A stretch of DNA of 64,000 bases from Salvia splendens (taxonomy: Eukaryota; Streptophyta; Magnoliopsida; Lamiales; Lamiaceae), in the NCBI RefSeq assembly GCF_004379255.2, contig NC_056039.1, forward strand, positions 24,317,883 through 24,381,882, in the 5' to 3' direction. Below the pieces are notes generated by a model. The model worked only from the letters and a program-made list of their open reading frames with translations, was not told where the DNA came from and searched no databases. Positions 1-13,599 of the stretch are shown here, one piece after another. Position numbers and translations under genes: made by a program. Positions within the stretch are counted from its first letter, which is position 1, and every line of letters begins with the position of its first letter.

Positions 1-2180
1 GTGCGACATAGAAAAACTAGCAAGTCTTAATGGTTTATACCATAGGAGACGAGCAATGAGTTAAGATCAGTAGTGGGAGCTAAATCCTAGTTGACTACTC
101 CAAGCATTCTTCTAAAGAATGGGATAGTCATATAAGAAGATATCGAAGTCTCTCGAAGACAAGTTCGATAAGTGAACAATTTTACTCAATAACACCTTAT
201 CATTGATGGGATATACGTTGGAAACAACGAGTTATACCTTAAAGAGACTACCATAACATCAGTACCTTCTACAACACACGAGTTGTAGACTAGAGGTAAG
301 TTTAGTCCAACACATCTCAAGGTGTGGAGTTATTCCAAGACATGTTTTGGAAAAGGTATCCAAGTAATTGGAGTTGTGTACTCAGGTATGTTTTAAGGTT
401 GTCCCAAATGATAGAAAAGGTACAAGTTCTATAATCTTCACGTCAAGATATGTGTTTGTTTACACGAATACTAGATTCTTTGATGAAGATTATGAGGAGA
501 ACTACAAGCTTAACAAACATGATAATTCTCAAGATAATGAGAATATCTATTTTCCATCTTAACCAAGAAGTCATACCATTAGAAACTTATGCACTACGAA
601 AATCAACGTTTGTACCTAAGATTGTAAGAGTCGTGTCGTAGTGGGAGCGTTCTTAGCGAACATAATAAGTTCATGGGTCTAAAAGAGTCTTAAGACTCAG
701 TCTTAGATCAACTTGGACATAATCCCTGTAACTACAAGGACGCAATGACTTTTTCAGATAATCATTCTTGATAAGATGATAGATTCTGAATAAAAATCTT
801 AAATAGACAAGAATGTTTGCAAGACTTGCGATACTACCCATAGACTATTTCAGTCAGTGGGAGCTAGTGTACCTGCAAGTGTAAGCATGGATCTCAAAAG
901 GCTAGAATAATGGCAAAGGGTTATACCCAGAGAGAATTATATTCTCGTCTGCCATTTTTGCCTAAGTCGATCTGTATATTGTCTATTGTAGCCTACATAA
1001 ATTAGGATGTATGTACTATGATTGTCAAGACAGTTTTCTTTAAGTAGAAGTCTTGAGGAGATCATCTGCATGGAACATCTTAATGGTTATGTAATACATG
1101 GCAAGAAAGTTGAAAGTGCCCTATATTTGGTATTCATGGTACTCTACGATGACGACATCTATAAAAGTTGATAAACAACTAAGAGGGTTATCTAGCGTAG
1201 GAAACTGGTCGTCTACCCAGTTTAAGGATGATGGATTTAAGATAATCTAGTTACATTCTAAGCATCTGTGTCATCAGATTGCTAGAAAAAGAATGTATGT
1301 TTTCTTAAATAATCCTACATCTACACAATACTTAAACACTTTAGCATTGAAATCCTAAGAAAAGGTTTTTCTTTTTCTAGATGGAATTATTTTGTCTCTA
1401 GTCAAGTGTTTTTCGACATTGAATGAGATCAAGAAGAATGAGACAAGTTCCATAATTGGAAGTCTCATATATGCTATGATGTGTATTAAGTTAGATATTA
1501 GCTTTGCCGTTGGCATAGAAGCATGATATCATTTTAACCATGGCCAAGGACATTGGATTGGGTAAAGAATATACTATAGTACTTGAAGAAGACTAAACGG
1601 TATGCTCTAGTTTACCAGACATCCATGTTATGTCCTTTAGGTTACATCAACTTGATTTTATAATTGATTGATGATCGAGTTATCCTCTGACTATGTGTTA
1701 ACGTTAGGAGTTGAAAACTGAGTCATGAAGGAGTGTGATTACATCACACTCTATCATGAAAATTACAAGTGTGGTTTCATCATAAACTACTAAGGTAGTT
1801 GTTAATCTCAGTAACTTCCTAATAGCTTTGACCGTGAATCCGAGTATGCCTATGAGTATTATATTTTGTTATGATTACTCTAGCCAAGTGTCTAACTCGA
1901 GGGATACACGATCTGATAAAGCTAAGCAATCACATAGAGATGAAGTATGAAATTAATTAAGGATTAAGTGCGCAGCAAGACGTTATGGTTTCCAAGATAT
2001 CATCAGAGAACAACCTGGCAGAACTTTTCACAAAAAGCCTATATGGCAACATGTTTTACACATGAGGTGAAAAGTACGGTAGTTCGATGTATCATGGCCC
2101 GAGACCTGCTTAGAGTATAAGTGGGAGAGTTTTGGCAGTGGGTATACTCGAAAGCATGATTTTGAGTATAAGTAGGAGAT
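1..2180 (+). pseudogene. Copia retrotransposon A, decayed pol (5' part outside window)
   Basis: No long reading frame survives, but fragments of Copia pol can be read on the + strand. Near 910-940 is the 'AKGYTQRE' stretch of reverse transcriptase. Near 1030-1075 is a relic of the segment that normally reads 'FLNG.LEE.IYM'. RNase H-type sequence lies near 1540-1620, and the final 'NLAELFTKSLYGN' near 2010-2050. The same sequence, equally decayed, is found in the opposite orientation at about 10240-12000. Frameshifts and stops are everywhere, so it is not coding. Family assignment rests on these motifs and on the LTR and primer-binding structure of its sister copy. Confidence 0.75.
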
Positions 2181-2445
2181 TGTTAGGATTGGTATACTGA
2201 AAAGCATATTTCGAGCATGTTGCACGGATAGAATTGCTTGTATACAATAAACTCTACAATCCACTTTTAACCCAAGGCGAGAAGAATTAATTTTATCGCA
2301 TTGGTGTTTGCTTGTGCATTTATAAGATGTATCTCAAACATTTAAATGTATAAGAAGCAAATAAGCCTAATTCTTCTGCATAGTAGACTGGTCGTGAACG
2401 ACGTTCACAGATGGTGACGCAGTCGGTCCTTTGTAGAAGAGAAAT

Positions 2446-4892
2446 TGTAACACCCCGACTTTTTCTACTCTTTTGTTGTGTTCTTGAAAGGACCGTCGTT
2501 TGTACACTTGAAAATTTTTTCGACCTTGTTTCTTTTGTCGAGAGAATAATTTTACAATTTGGCTTTGGGCTATTAATTTTAAGAGTGTTGGGTCATCCAA
2601 ATTTTCTTATTCTTTAACCAACTTAGCCAAACTCTACAATTTACATGTTGGGCCCAATTTCATCAAAGAACTTTAAGTTTCCAAGCCAATTCATTTTATT
2701 TGGAAACCACACTTTGAAGCCCAAGTTTTTTTTCTTCTTCTTTCGTTCTTTCTTCTTCTTTCTTCCCATGACCGACGGTTTTCTTCATCCCCCCATGATC
2801 GACGGTTTTTCTTCCACTCCCCACTTCCTCATCATTACCTACACCCTCCCCAAGCCCTCTAGCACCACTCACTACTTTCTTTTGGCAAAAAAAAAAGAGA
2901 GAAGAGTGAGGCAGCGGCGATGAGGAAGAGAAATGGCGACGTTAGAAGCGTGAGGGCTCCGGTTCAATCGAACGCAGCAACGTCAGTTCAGCGGCAACGA
3001 TCCAGCAGTGGCGACGAACAGTGGCCCCCTTGCTGCGTTTTGAAAACTGAAACGAAAGAACATATTTTTTTGAAGGAGAACTTATCTTTCGGGGCGGTTC
3101 GGAGTTGGTTCGGGGCTGTTCGGAGATGTTTCAGGGGCTGCCGTGTCGTTTCGAGGTTGAATCGGTGAGGAACGATGGCTGTCCGAACAGCAAACAGACA
3201 ATGCAGTGGCTAATGGCGAATGACGGCGACGCTGCGAGACCTTCGACTGCACAGCAGCGACGACGCAGCAGCGCCGAGCGTCTGTGGTGGACACGGGTGA
3301 CGAATCGGAGTCAGCAGCGGCGACGTCGGCGGCGAACAGGCTGACCAACGGGCAGTAGCCGACGACGACCGATCTGGACCGTGAGTTGCAGAGTTTACAG
3401 TGATGGAACAAAACGAATTGATAGAGAGATGAGTGATGGTGGTCGAAAGAGGAAAGGGAGCGACGGCGGAGCAGCAACGTTCGTACAGCAGCGTCTCCCG
3501 GCTCTGTGCAGCAGCCAACAACAGCAACGTGCAGCAACGGGCCGAACAGCGATGGCACCGCTCGTCTGCTCGACGAATTCCGAACAGTAAGTTCCGATAC
3601 GTTTTTGACCGACCAAATGAACTCCGATTTGACCAATTCTTTTTCCTGAGTAAACTTCATGATGTCTTCTATATTGTGTGTAAATTTCAACCCTTTTGGA
3701 TTAAAGATGAATTTTTGGTGAATTTTTGAAGTTAACTGCGCAACTCTGCTGAAAATGTTTTCTCGACCAGTAGGTTACGTGGTTGTTTTAACTGACCTAA
3801 AAGGGGTATTTGGACATGAAATTTTAACTGGAAGTCCTTTGATGAGTCTTCTGTATTGTGGTAAAGTTTTAGCCCCAACGGAAGTCGGATGATTTTAAAT
3901 GATTTTTATAAAATCGTTGCGCAGTGCTGCCAGTTTTCAAATGAAATTATATATGTGATGAAGTGATAGGATATGCAAAGATGTATGTTATGATGTGATT
4001 TATGTGATTGGAAAATATGTTGATATATGTGCTATGTAAATTTTTAAAGGTGAAACATCGCAAGTGAATCGTGATCGCAAGGGAAAGAAATTGTTTTCGG
4101 TTTAAGCACTCGAGGTGGGCTTTTCTACCCTACTATTTTGTGGGTTATTTTTACTACGGACGCTGTTCCGGAAATGTTATGGATGTGAACTGTTTGTCTT
4201 GCCAACTGTTTTGTTTTGAAACCTATCTGAAGTGGTTTACCACATATGTTTAATCGAATTCGGGTCTGTTGGGCTGCGAACCCTCAGGCTAGTGTACACG
4301 AGATCGGGAGCCATCTGAGAGCAAGTTGGCCGGTCTAGTTGACCTGGGGTGTGGCCACGCCCCTTGTCACCCGTTGAATCAGATAGTGTATGATGGGGGA
4401 ATAAGGGTGGCAATCTCTGGAAAATGATTGCGCAGTCGAATTTATGAAATATGTTTTAGTGTACTTGGGTTATTTTCTTACACTTAAAACCCCAAGGTTA
4501 CACTGATATGGCATGACAAACTATGTTTTTGGCGTGTGTCCACTGAGTGCAATAAGTACTCAGCCCTGCATATTGTTTTTCTTAATGTGCAGATTGAGCG
4601 GTGACGAGCGCGGTGGCTGTTGAGCATAAAAGTGAAGAATGTCTATCAAATGTCTAGGATATGTTGTGTCTTCATACATAGCATGATTCTACTCTCGAAA
4701 TGCTTCCGCTGAATGTTGGTTCTTTTGAGTTTATGATTTGTTGAGATAATACTCTGATTTTATTCGAGCTATCCCCATTTGTTTCGGGCTATGGTTGAGT
4801 TGTGTTGATTTCCCCTTTCTTCCCCGCTTCCTTAATCCTCCCCTAGTCGCGATCAACCGTGTTTTCTATCCTTAGAAAATGCGGTCGTGATA
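2446..4892 (+). repeat. 5' LTR of the nested Ty3-type element
   Basis: It is 2447 bp long. The terminal dinucleotides are TG...TA, where TG...CA is usual; a C-to-T change at the end is the simplest explanation and is present in both LTRs. It contains a CAG/CGA-rich block (about 2910-3590) that opens several overlapping frames in both directions. I do not regard these as genes. By eye it differs from the 3' LTR by about nine substitutions, a 1-bp indel and a 3-bp indel, which accounts exactly for the 2-bp length difference. Confidence 0.9.
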
Positions 4893-5710
4893 AAGTGGTA
4901 TCAGAGCAATTTTTCCTTCCGCTCTGGACCGAGAGTCTCTTATTCAATCTAGTCTAGACTCGTTTCGCTAGACTATGAGGTTGTGAATTGAAGGCTCAAC
5001 ATCCCGACTCGTCACACTCAACCGAGAAAAAGGTAAGATGTTTTATGAGAAAGTTTTGAAGAAAGGAAGACGAGAAAATTTTTGAGAAAGAAAGATGAGA
5101 ATGTGTTCGAGAAAGAAAGATGATGAAGTTGTGAAGAGGAACGATGGATTGTTTGTTTTACATGAAAGATGAAAGTGGATGTTCAAGTATGTTTTGAGTT
5201 TTGAGTCAAAACTTTTACTTAAAGTTGAAAGTGAGATGTGAAAATTTTGAGGGAAGTGTGAGAGTTGAAGAAAATTTATTTCAAAAGTTTTGAATGTCAA
5301 TGTGAAGTGTGAAAGTGTTTTGCTTAAGGATGTGAAAATGTTGTGTGCCATAATTGTTATCTTGAGGTAGAAATTTCGTTAAATGTGATAGTTGTTGATG
5401 TATGAGATAATGAAATGTGTTGCGACCTTAGAGTGCCTAAGGCGTAGGCCTAGTTGACCGCGCAAATAATAGTTGAAAACTTTACCATTGCTTTCCCGAG
5501 CAATGAAACGAACGAGAATCTGAAAGTTTGGGGTGAACCCCTAAATTGATCGAGGCACGACGAGACAAGGAGATCGAGAGTGCGAATGGAGGCCGGTGGA
5601 CCATGAAACTTTTTCTTGGAATTGCGTGAAACTTTGGAGCAAGCTAGGTGCGAACCATTCGAAGGACGTAAGCAAATTTCGGGACGAAATTTTTGTTAAG
5701 GTGGGTAGAT
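4893..5710 (+). other. Interior of the non-autonomous Ty3-type element
   Basis: These 818 bp lie between the two LTRs. The primer-binding site TGGTATCAGAGC (4896-4907), matching the 3' end of initiator tRNA-Met, comes three bases after the 5' LTR. A purine-rich, A/G-biased stretch follows (about 5030-5350). The end holds the putative polypurine tract (about 5694-5710). No protease, reverse transcriptase, RNase H or integrase motif is visible in any frame. Confidence 0.85.
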
Positions 5711-8159
5711 TGTAACACCCCGACTTTTTCTACTCTTTTGTTGTGTTCTTGAAAGGACCGTCGTTTGTACACTTGAAAATTTTTTCGACCTTGTTTCTTT
5801 TGTCGAGAGAATAATTTTACAATTTGGCTTTGGGCTATTAATTTTAAGAGTGTTGGGTCATCCAAATTTTCTTATTCTTTAACCAACTTAGCCAAACTCT
5901 ACAATTTACATGTTGGGCCCAATTTCATCAAAGAACTTTAAGTTTCCAAGCCAATTCATTTTATTTGGAAACCACACTTTGAAGCCCAAGTTTTTTTTCT
6001 TCTTCTTTCGTTCTTTCTTCTTCTTTCTTCCCATGACCGACGGTTTTCTTCATCCCCCCATGATCGACGGTTTTCTTCCACTCCCCACTTCCTCATCATT
6101 ACCTACACCCTCCCCAAGCCCTCTAGCACCACTCACTACTTTCTTTTGGCAAAAAAAAAAGAGAGAAGAGTGAGGCAGCGGCGATGAGGAAGAGAAATGG
6201 CGACGTTAGAAGCGTGAGGGCTCCGGTTCAATCGAACGCAGCAACGTCAGTTCAGCAGCAACGATCCAGCAGTGGCGACGAACAGTGGCCCCCTTGCTGC
6301 GTTTTGAAAACTGAAACGAAAGAACATATTTTTTTGAAGGAGAACTTATCTTTCGGGGCGGTTCGGAGTTGGTTCGGGGCTGTTCGGAGATGTTTCAGGG
6401 GCTGCCGTGTCGTTTCGAGGTTGAATCGATGAGGAACGATGGCTGTCCGAACAGCAAACAGACAATGCAGTGGCTAATGGCGAATGACGGCGACGCTGCG
6501 AGACCTTCGACTGCACAGCAGCGACGACGCAGCAGCGCCGAGCGTCTGTGGTGGACACGGGTGACGAATCGGAGTCAGCAGCGGCGACGTCGGCGGCGAA
6601 CAGGCTGACCAACGGGCAGTAGCCGACGACGACCGATCTGGACCGTGAGTTGCAGAGTTTACAGTGATGGAACAAAACGAATTGATAGAGAGATGAGTGA
6701 TGGTGGTCGAAAGAGGAAAGGGAGCGACGGCGGAGCAGCAACGTTCGTACAGCAGCGTCTCCCGGCTCTGTGCAGCAGCCAACAACAGCAACAACGTGCA
6801 GCAACGGGCCGAACAGCGATGGCACCGCTCGTCTGCTCGACGAATTCCAAACAGTAAGTTCCGACACGTTTTTGACCGACCAAATGAACTCCGATTTGAC
6901 CAATTCTTTTTCCTGAGTAAACTTCATGATGTCTTCTATGTTGTGTGTAAATTTCAACCCTTTTGGATTAAAGATGAATTTTTGGTGAATTTTTGAAGTT
7001 AACTGCGCAACTCTGCCGAAAATGTTTTCTCGACCAGTAGGTTACGTGGTTGTTTTAACTGACCTAAAAGGGGTATTTGGACATGAAATTTTAACTGGAA
7101 GTCCTTTGATGAGTCTTCTGTATTGTGGTAAAGTTTTAGCCCCAACGGAAGTCGGATGATTTTAAATGATTTTTATAAAATCGTTGCGCAGTGCTGCCAG
7201 TTTTCAAATGAAATTATATATGTGATGAAGTGATAGGATATGCAAAGATGTATGTTATGATGTGATTTATGTGATTGGAAAATATGTTGATATATGTGCT
7301 ATGTAAATTTTTAAAGGTGAAACATCGCAAGTGAATCGTGATCGCAAGGGAAAGAAATTGTTTTCGGTTTAAGCACTCGAGGTGGGCTTTTCTACCCTAC
7401 TATTTTGTGGGTTATTTTTACTACGGACGTTGTTCCGGAAATGTTATGGAGGTGAACTGTTTGTCTTGCCAACTGTTTTGTTTTGAAACCTATCTGAAGT
7501 GGTTTACCACATATGTTTAATCGAATTCGGGTCTGTTGGGCTGCGAACCCTCAGGCTAGTGTACACGAGATCGGGAGCCATCTGAGAGCAAGTTGGCCGG
7601 TCTAGTTGACCTGGGGTGTGGCCACGCCCCTTGTCACCCGTTGAATCAGATAGTGTATGATGGGGGAATAAGGGTGGCAATCTCTGGAAAATGACTGCGC
7701 AGTCGAATTTATGAAATATGTTTTAGTGTACTTGGGTTATTTTCTTACACTTAAAACCCCAAGGTTACACTGATATGGCATGACAAACTATGTTTTTGGC
7801 GTGTGTCCACTGAGTGCAATAAGTACTCAGCCCTGCATATTGTTTTTCTTAATGTGCAGATTGAGCGGTGACGAGCGCGGTGGCTGTTGAGCATAAAAGT
7901 GAAGAATGTCTATCAAATGTCTAGGATATGTTGTGTCTTCATACATAGCATGATTCTACTCTCGAAATGCTTCCGCTGAATGTTGGTTCTTTTGAGTTTA
8001 TGATTTGTTGAGATAATACTCTGATTTTATTCGAGCTATCCCCATTTGTTTCGGGCTATGGTTGAGTTGTGTTGATTTCCCCTTTCTTCCCCGCTTCCTT
8101 AATCCTCCCCTAGTCGCGATCAACCGTGTTTTCTATCCTTAGAAAATGCGGTCGTGATA
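5711..8159 (+). repeat. 3' LTR of the nested Ty3-type element
   Basis: It is 2449 bp and near-identical to 2446-4892. Differences seen by eye include an added CAA in the trinucleotide block near 6788 and single changes near 6258, 6429, 6848, 6864, 6940, 7017, 7430, 7450 and 7694. It ends at the second copy of the GAAAT target duplication. Confidence 0.9.
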
Positions 8160-9365
8160 GAAATAGAATTTCACAACCTAGATAGGCTTTGGCTACCTAT
8201 CGTGAAAGGTTGCAGTGTCAGTCCGCATGTTTCCTTACCTTAGGAAATAAACGACACTGGTGTGGTATAGCACTGAAGGATCTAACAGTTGAGATAAGTC
8301 TTTCTTGCTATTTACTGAAAGACGAGGTCTCGGTGATTGTTATTTCTTAATCATTGTTGATATAACATTGAGCATACGATATTGATTATGCACTACTTTG
8401 ATTTATCAAATGGTGCGGATTTTTCACAATCCAAGAATACTGATATCTTGGGTAGTAGTGATTAATGTCTAGAGGTGCTAGTATTGTTATTGCAATGAAT
8501 CGTGTGCTGGGTGAGTCCAGTTTGATAATATCCTCAAGAGGTGTTCGAAAAAGGTTTTATTATTCAGAAACCCGGCCGGTTGGAATTTATTCCAGAATAA
8601 TAAATAAAGATTTTGAACTAGACAACTCTTGGAAAAAGATATTAATTAATTAAAGTCAAATAGCAGGCTTGAATTAATTAATGGATATTTATATCTTATA
8701 CACGGGAAATAATAAATTAAAGAGGTAAAGCCCGGATTACTCGTAATTTAGGATTGGACGGGCAGTCAATATTATTATACTATAGTGGATGATAATAATA
8801 TTCTGTTTGGATTTAAATTAAATTGGGGCTCAATTTAATTAGTAAAAGTCCAACAGGTTTGGCCCAAGTCCAACCTCCATGGATCCCTAATCTGCCTCAT
8901 TATAACTCAATATAAAAGGAGATTATAAAGGAGATTATTAGTGAATTAATCATTAATTTTCGTGCTCCCCTGTGGGAGTGGACGAAAAATCGGTTTTTGA
9001 GAAAACTGATATTCTGTCTTCTTTCTGATCAAGCCCTTTTCGATTCTGATAAGCTTTGCCCACCCAAAGGTCAGATTCTGAGTTCGGGATACAGATTAGA
9101 AGATTCGTGGTTGAGTACGAAGAACATCACGTGGAGAAGGCGCAAGCAATCGTCGATTCTTTGGAGAATCAGATCGGTAATTCTAAACCGTAGGAATTCA
9201 TGTTTTAGGTTTTAATTCCTTTTACATGAATTATGTGCGTTTTTGGATGCAATTCTGTGTTTAACATGTAGTTAATTAATCCCATAATCGGTCAAATAGA
9301 TCTGTAGATCTGATTTATTTGTGAATGCATGACTTCCACTGTGCAAGGGGCTCCAAACCCCAGCA

Positions 9366-10237
9366 CACTACAAACGTAATATTGAACTCCCTCTCCAAAT
9401 CCGAAATTACTAGTAATCCGGGTTTCCACTTTGTTTATTATTTATTTCTCGCGCTTAAGATAGAAATGTCCATTAATTAATTAAAGTCTGCTATGGACTT
9501 AATTAATTAACATCTTATTAATTCCAAGAGTGGACTTAGCAAGAAACACTTATTTATTATTCATGGAATAATTAAATTCCAACTGGCCAGTTTCCGAATA
9601 ATAAAACCTTATTCAAGCTCCTCTTGAGGACATTATCAAACGAGACTCACCTCGCGCACGATTCAACATAATAGCAATCTTAGCACCGCTAGATAATGAT
9701 CACCACTACCCAATATACCTGGATCGTTGGGTGACGAAAAACCCGCACCTTTGGTAAGTCAAAGTAGTAGATACTCAATATCGTATGCTCAATGCTAACT
9801 TATGTAGATTAAGAAATAGATATTTATCAAGACCTCCTCTTTAAGTAGATAGCATAAAGACTCGTCTTGCTGTTAGATCCATTCAATGCTATACCACACC
9901 AACGTCATCTTATTTCAATAAGGCTTAGAAATAATCGGACTGACATTGCAACCTTTCACGATAGGTAGCCAAAGCCTATCTAGGTTGTGAAATTCTTCTT
10001 TTTCTTTTGCAAAGCATTGCATACAACCGACTGTAGCTACCTTAAAGTGGACGACGCCCACAACCAGTCTACTAAGCAAAAGACTTAGGCTTTGTTTACT
10101 TCTTATGCATTTAAATGTTTATAAAACATCTTATAATCGCACAAGCAAACACAATGTAATAATATATTGATTCTATTCGTGCGAAATGCTCGAATAATAC
10201 TGAATCGGGTCAAAAGTGGATTGTAGAGTTTTTCCGT
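9366..10237 (-). repeat. Truncated 3' LTR of Copia element B
   Basis: It matches 16187-17068 inside the complete LTR of Copia B base for base over long stretches. It lacks about 640 bp at the LTR end (left) and about 55 bp at the LTR start (right, beyond 10237). The left break coincides exactly with the end of Copia A's LTR at 9365, so the two same-family elements abut tail to tail. Confidence 0.8.
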
Positions 10238-13130
10238 ACACAAGCAATTAGTCTTTCTCAAGTACTATGGTATATCCATTACCTTAATCAAAGTCCTTCG
10301 CCATGGTTAATATGATATATACTTACTATGCAAAAGCACAACTAATATCAAACTTAGTACACATCATAGCACACATGAGACATCTATCTCCAAAACTAGT
10401 CTCATAATTCTTGTTCTCACTAAGCGTCAAACGACACTTGACTAGAGACAAGACAATTCCATCTTGAAAGATAAAAACCTTTGCATGGAAATTCTAATGC
10501 TAAAATGTTCCAAGCAATGTATAGATATATGATTCCTAAGAGAATCTCAACATTCTTTCTAGCAATCTTAGAGACTTAGATGCTTAGAATGTAATTAGTT
10601 TCTCTTAAATCCTTTATCTTAAACTGGGTAGACAACCAGTTTCCTACGCTAGATGCCAATCTTAGTTGTTTGCAACTTTTGTAGATTTCATCATCGTAGA
10701 GTATCAATAATACCATAATTAATGCACTTTCAACTTCCTTGTGCTTACAACACATTTAAGGGAACATGTCAAATTCGAAAGATTTGACAATCTCGCTAAA
10801 ACACATACTTTGATATAGATGCATACCTAAGACCACAAAGGTCTTCATAAGCTTCCAATCATGTGTTTCTTGCCTTTTATTACATACCTATTAGGATGTT
10901 CCATGTAGATGATTTCCTCAAGACTTCTATTAATAGAAAGTTGTCTTGACAATCATAATACATACATTCTAATTATGTAAGTGCTGATAGATAGTAGGAT
11001 CGAACAAATCTTGGCAAAACGACAGCAAGAAGATGATATTTCTTTTTGGGCATAGCCCATTGTCATTGTCCAGCCATTTGAGATCCACATTTACACTTGC
11101 AAATGTACTAGCTCCCACTGACTGACACAACCTGTAGGTAGTATTGCAAGTCTTGTAAAACATGTTGTCTATCTAAGATTGTAGTTTGGAATCTATCACC
11201 TTTTCAAGGACGAATATCCAAATGAACCAATTCCACATTGTAGTTAAAGGGATTATGTTCAAGTTAGTCTAAGACTGAGTCTTACGACACTCTTAGACCC
11301 ATGAACTTGTTATGTTCCTTAGGAACGCTCCCACTACGACATGGTTCTTACAATCTTAGGTTCTGAATTTGATTTATTAGTGCAAATTTCTAATGGTATG
11401 AGTCCTTGGTAACGTGGAAAATTCGATATCTTTCTGTCCTGAGAGTTATCACGCTGTTAGGCTTTTAGTTCCTTTCTTGATCTTCATACAAGAATTATAT
11501 CTTTGAAGATTACAAAACTTATAATCTTACATCATTTGAGACAACCTTAAAACATACCGTAGTACTCAACTCTAATTACTTGGATACCTTTCCAACATGC
11601 GTTGGAACAACATTACACCTTGAGATGTGCTAGACTAGAGTTGCTCTACTCCACAACTCGTGTTTTGTAGAAGGTACTGATGATGGTAGTTTCTTTAAGG
11701 TGTATCTCGTTATATCTAACGCTTATCCCATCATTGATCAGATTTTCATGAGTACGACTCATCACTTGATCAAACTTATCTTAGAGAGACTTCGATTCCT
11801 TCTTACATAATTATCCCATTCTTTGAAAGAATGCTTGGATTCGTTAATGGAGATTAGACTCCCACTACTGATCATAACGCTTTGCTCGTCTCCTTATTGG
11901 TGTAAACCATTGAGACTTGCTAGTCTTTCTACGTTGCACTTCTATAAGTATTCTGAATCAAATGATTCTAACTCATAGTGCATCGAATAGACATTATCGA
12001 CATTCAAGCTATTTAACAAATTGTTAAAATCTTGATAGTCTAGATCAGTTTGAACAATAACTAAGTATTTTCTTGGCCTTAAGGCTAAGAGCCATAAATA
12101 CTTTGTCATTCATTGTTTAAGAAGTTGATGTGATGTTTAATACTCAATTTTGTTGCATCTATATTGTTTCAATACTATGATGCCTTAAACATCAACCATA
12201 AAACAATAATTGAGCATTAACAGCTCCCACTGCAACAAAAAGCTAACTGGATCAAGATCTCTTACTTAGAAGTTGCATTGTCATGTAAGCCATTGTCCTT
12301 CTTTAAAAGAGGTCAATCCAACTTACAAAACATCTTCACTCGCTTTAAACAAATTTTGATGACAATTCAGGCTCTCTCATTTCCATATCTAGTCTTTTGT
12401 TCAAATGAACTAGGACTTAGGAAAAATGTAGCCTATACGAATTCGTCATCTGTCATGTTACTTTCCTCTAACAGTAATATAACGACTAATATTCTGAAGG
12501 TTTTCTACTTTTCGGTTAAACCTTCTTTTAGTCATTTCTTATTACTCCAGGCGATGACTTGAGTCAGAAACTATTTGAGTGATCAAAAGATTCCTCAAAA
12601 TATTCTGTCCCTTTAGGATATTCCAATCGAATCATCTTGACAGATTCTATTGATATCCATCTTTCATCGTCACTAACCAAGACTTGTCGTGCTACTTAAT
12701 AGAAAATAGTTTGACCTTATTCCTTAAAGAACTTGTCAAGTACATGCAAAAAGCATTCTCGAACAATCTTCGTGGAATTATGTCGAAGAAATGGAGGACA
12801 TGAATCATTGAGTATAAACTCCAAGTTTTAGCGATGAGAATCTTATCCATTTTAATTTCCAGTCTACGTAATTTTGGCATTCGAGTTCATTTCTTTAAGG
12901 ATCGTAGACAAAATATGAATAACATAATGAAGATTTGGCATATAAACTTATTATCACATACGTATGCTCAATATATAATCGCAAATAACCACAAAACAAT
13001 TATGTATCTTGCAACTGTAAAATTAAAATTTTGTACCCTCCAGAGGAAGTCAATACGCATTAAAATCTTACAATTTTACTGGTCACAACACCGACGAATA
13101 GTCCAGAGACCACAGAGTGGCATGGCCGCC
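10238..13130 (-). pseudogene. Copia element B, decayed pol
   Basis: This is a reverse-strand Copia pol, homologous to 1-2050 on the + strand. Recognisable relics are the RNase H-proximal stretch at about 10240-10330, the segment near 11020-11130 corresponding to 'AKGYTQ', and the piece at 11880-11960 that mirrors window positions 1-60. Stops and frameshifts are frequent. The LTR-proximal end of the gene and the start of the LTR are deleted together, so reverse transcriptase homology runs straight into LTR sequence at 10237. Short + strand ORFs here are antisense shadows. Confidence 0.7.
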
Positions 13131-13269
13131 TAATGTTGCCTAAGCAAGACCACCGAATTTAGCATTACAGAGTCTCATTTCTACAACACACTCCCATAAC
13201 AATGCTCATGTGCTGCTAACAAGATCAAGCTATCTCATAAATTCTGTGTGAACTTCTGAATCTCGCAGT

Positions 13270-13421
13270 TTCTTAAGACTATTGTCCCCACAGAGCAGGT
13301 GGCGATAATATTGGAAACCACATTCTAGTTCATACTATTTATTTTCGAGAAATCCGCCCTCATGAACTCGCTATTTCTTAGGATTATTGTCCCCACAGAG
13401 CAGGTGACGATAATATTAGAA
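13270..13421 (-). repeat. Duplicated segment of about 45 bp in Copia B
   Basis: The segment 'attgtccccacagagcaggt' with flanks occurs at 13270-13313 and again at 13374-13421, offset by about 104 bp. Both copies keep the same flanking 'ttctta...' and 'cgataatatt' sequence. I see no coding meaning; it is a local duplication in the element's interior. Confidence 0.7.
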
Positions 13422-13599
13422 AAAGCTTCATAAATTGCAGACCAATTGATGGAGACCATATACAACACACTTGTTGTAATTATCGCTTAGATATTTTATA
13501 TGGTTTTTGCATAATTATCACATAAGCAGATAAAGCAGATAATCCACTTACAAAGATAAACACCAAATAAACAGATAAATCCATTTAATGCATGACATT

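Larger units (their letters stand above)
2446..8159 (+). mobile_element. Young non-autonomous Ty3-type LTR retrotransposon (LARD-like)
   Basis: Two nearly identical direct repeats (2446-4892 and 5711-8159) start TGTAACACCCCG and end GTCGTGATA. They flank an 818-bp interior with no gag or pol. A tRNA-Met-type primer site follows the first LTR and a short purine tract (ttaaggtgggtagat) precedes the second. The element is bounded by a perfect 5-bp target duplication, GAAAT (2441-2445 and 8160-8164). The termini and the 'aatttcgggacgaaattt' stretch near 5673 resemble Tekay/Del-type chromoviruses, so I place it in Ty3/Gypsy. It must be mobilised by enzymes from elsewhere. Confidence 0.9.
2181..9365 (+). 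mobile_element. 3' LTR of Copia A, split by a nested Ty3-type element
   Basis: The LTR begins TGTTAGG at 2181, directly after a purine-rich tract (agtaggagat), and ends CCCCAGCA at 9365. The nested element occupies 2446-8159. Without it the LTR is about 1.47 kb, close to the 1.58-kb LTR of the sister element at 15543-17123. The join of 2445 to 8165 rebuilds the segment found uninterrupted, in reverse, near 9960-10000. The part from 8165 to 9365 has no coding potential; short ORFs there are chance. Confidence 0.8.

Noticed and set aside
3082..3690. Minus-strand ORF of about 200 codons present in both Ty3-type LTRs (also 6346-6957)
   Set aside because: It is Arg/Ser/Cys-rich, generated by CAG/CGA triplets that open most frames on both strands, and has no domain. 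It is duplicated only because the LTR is duplicated.
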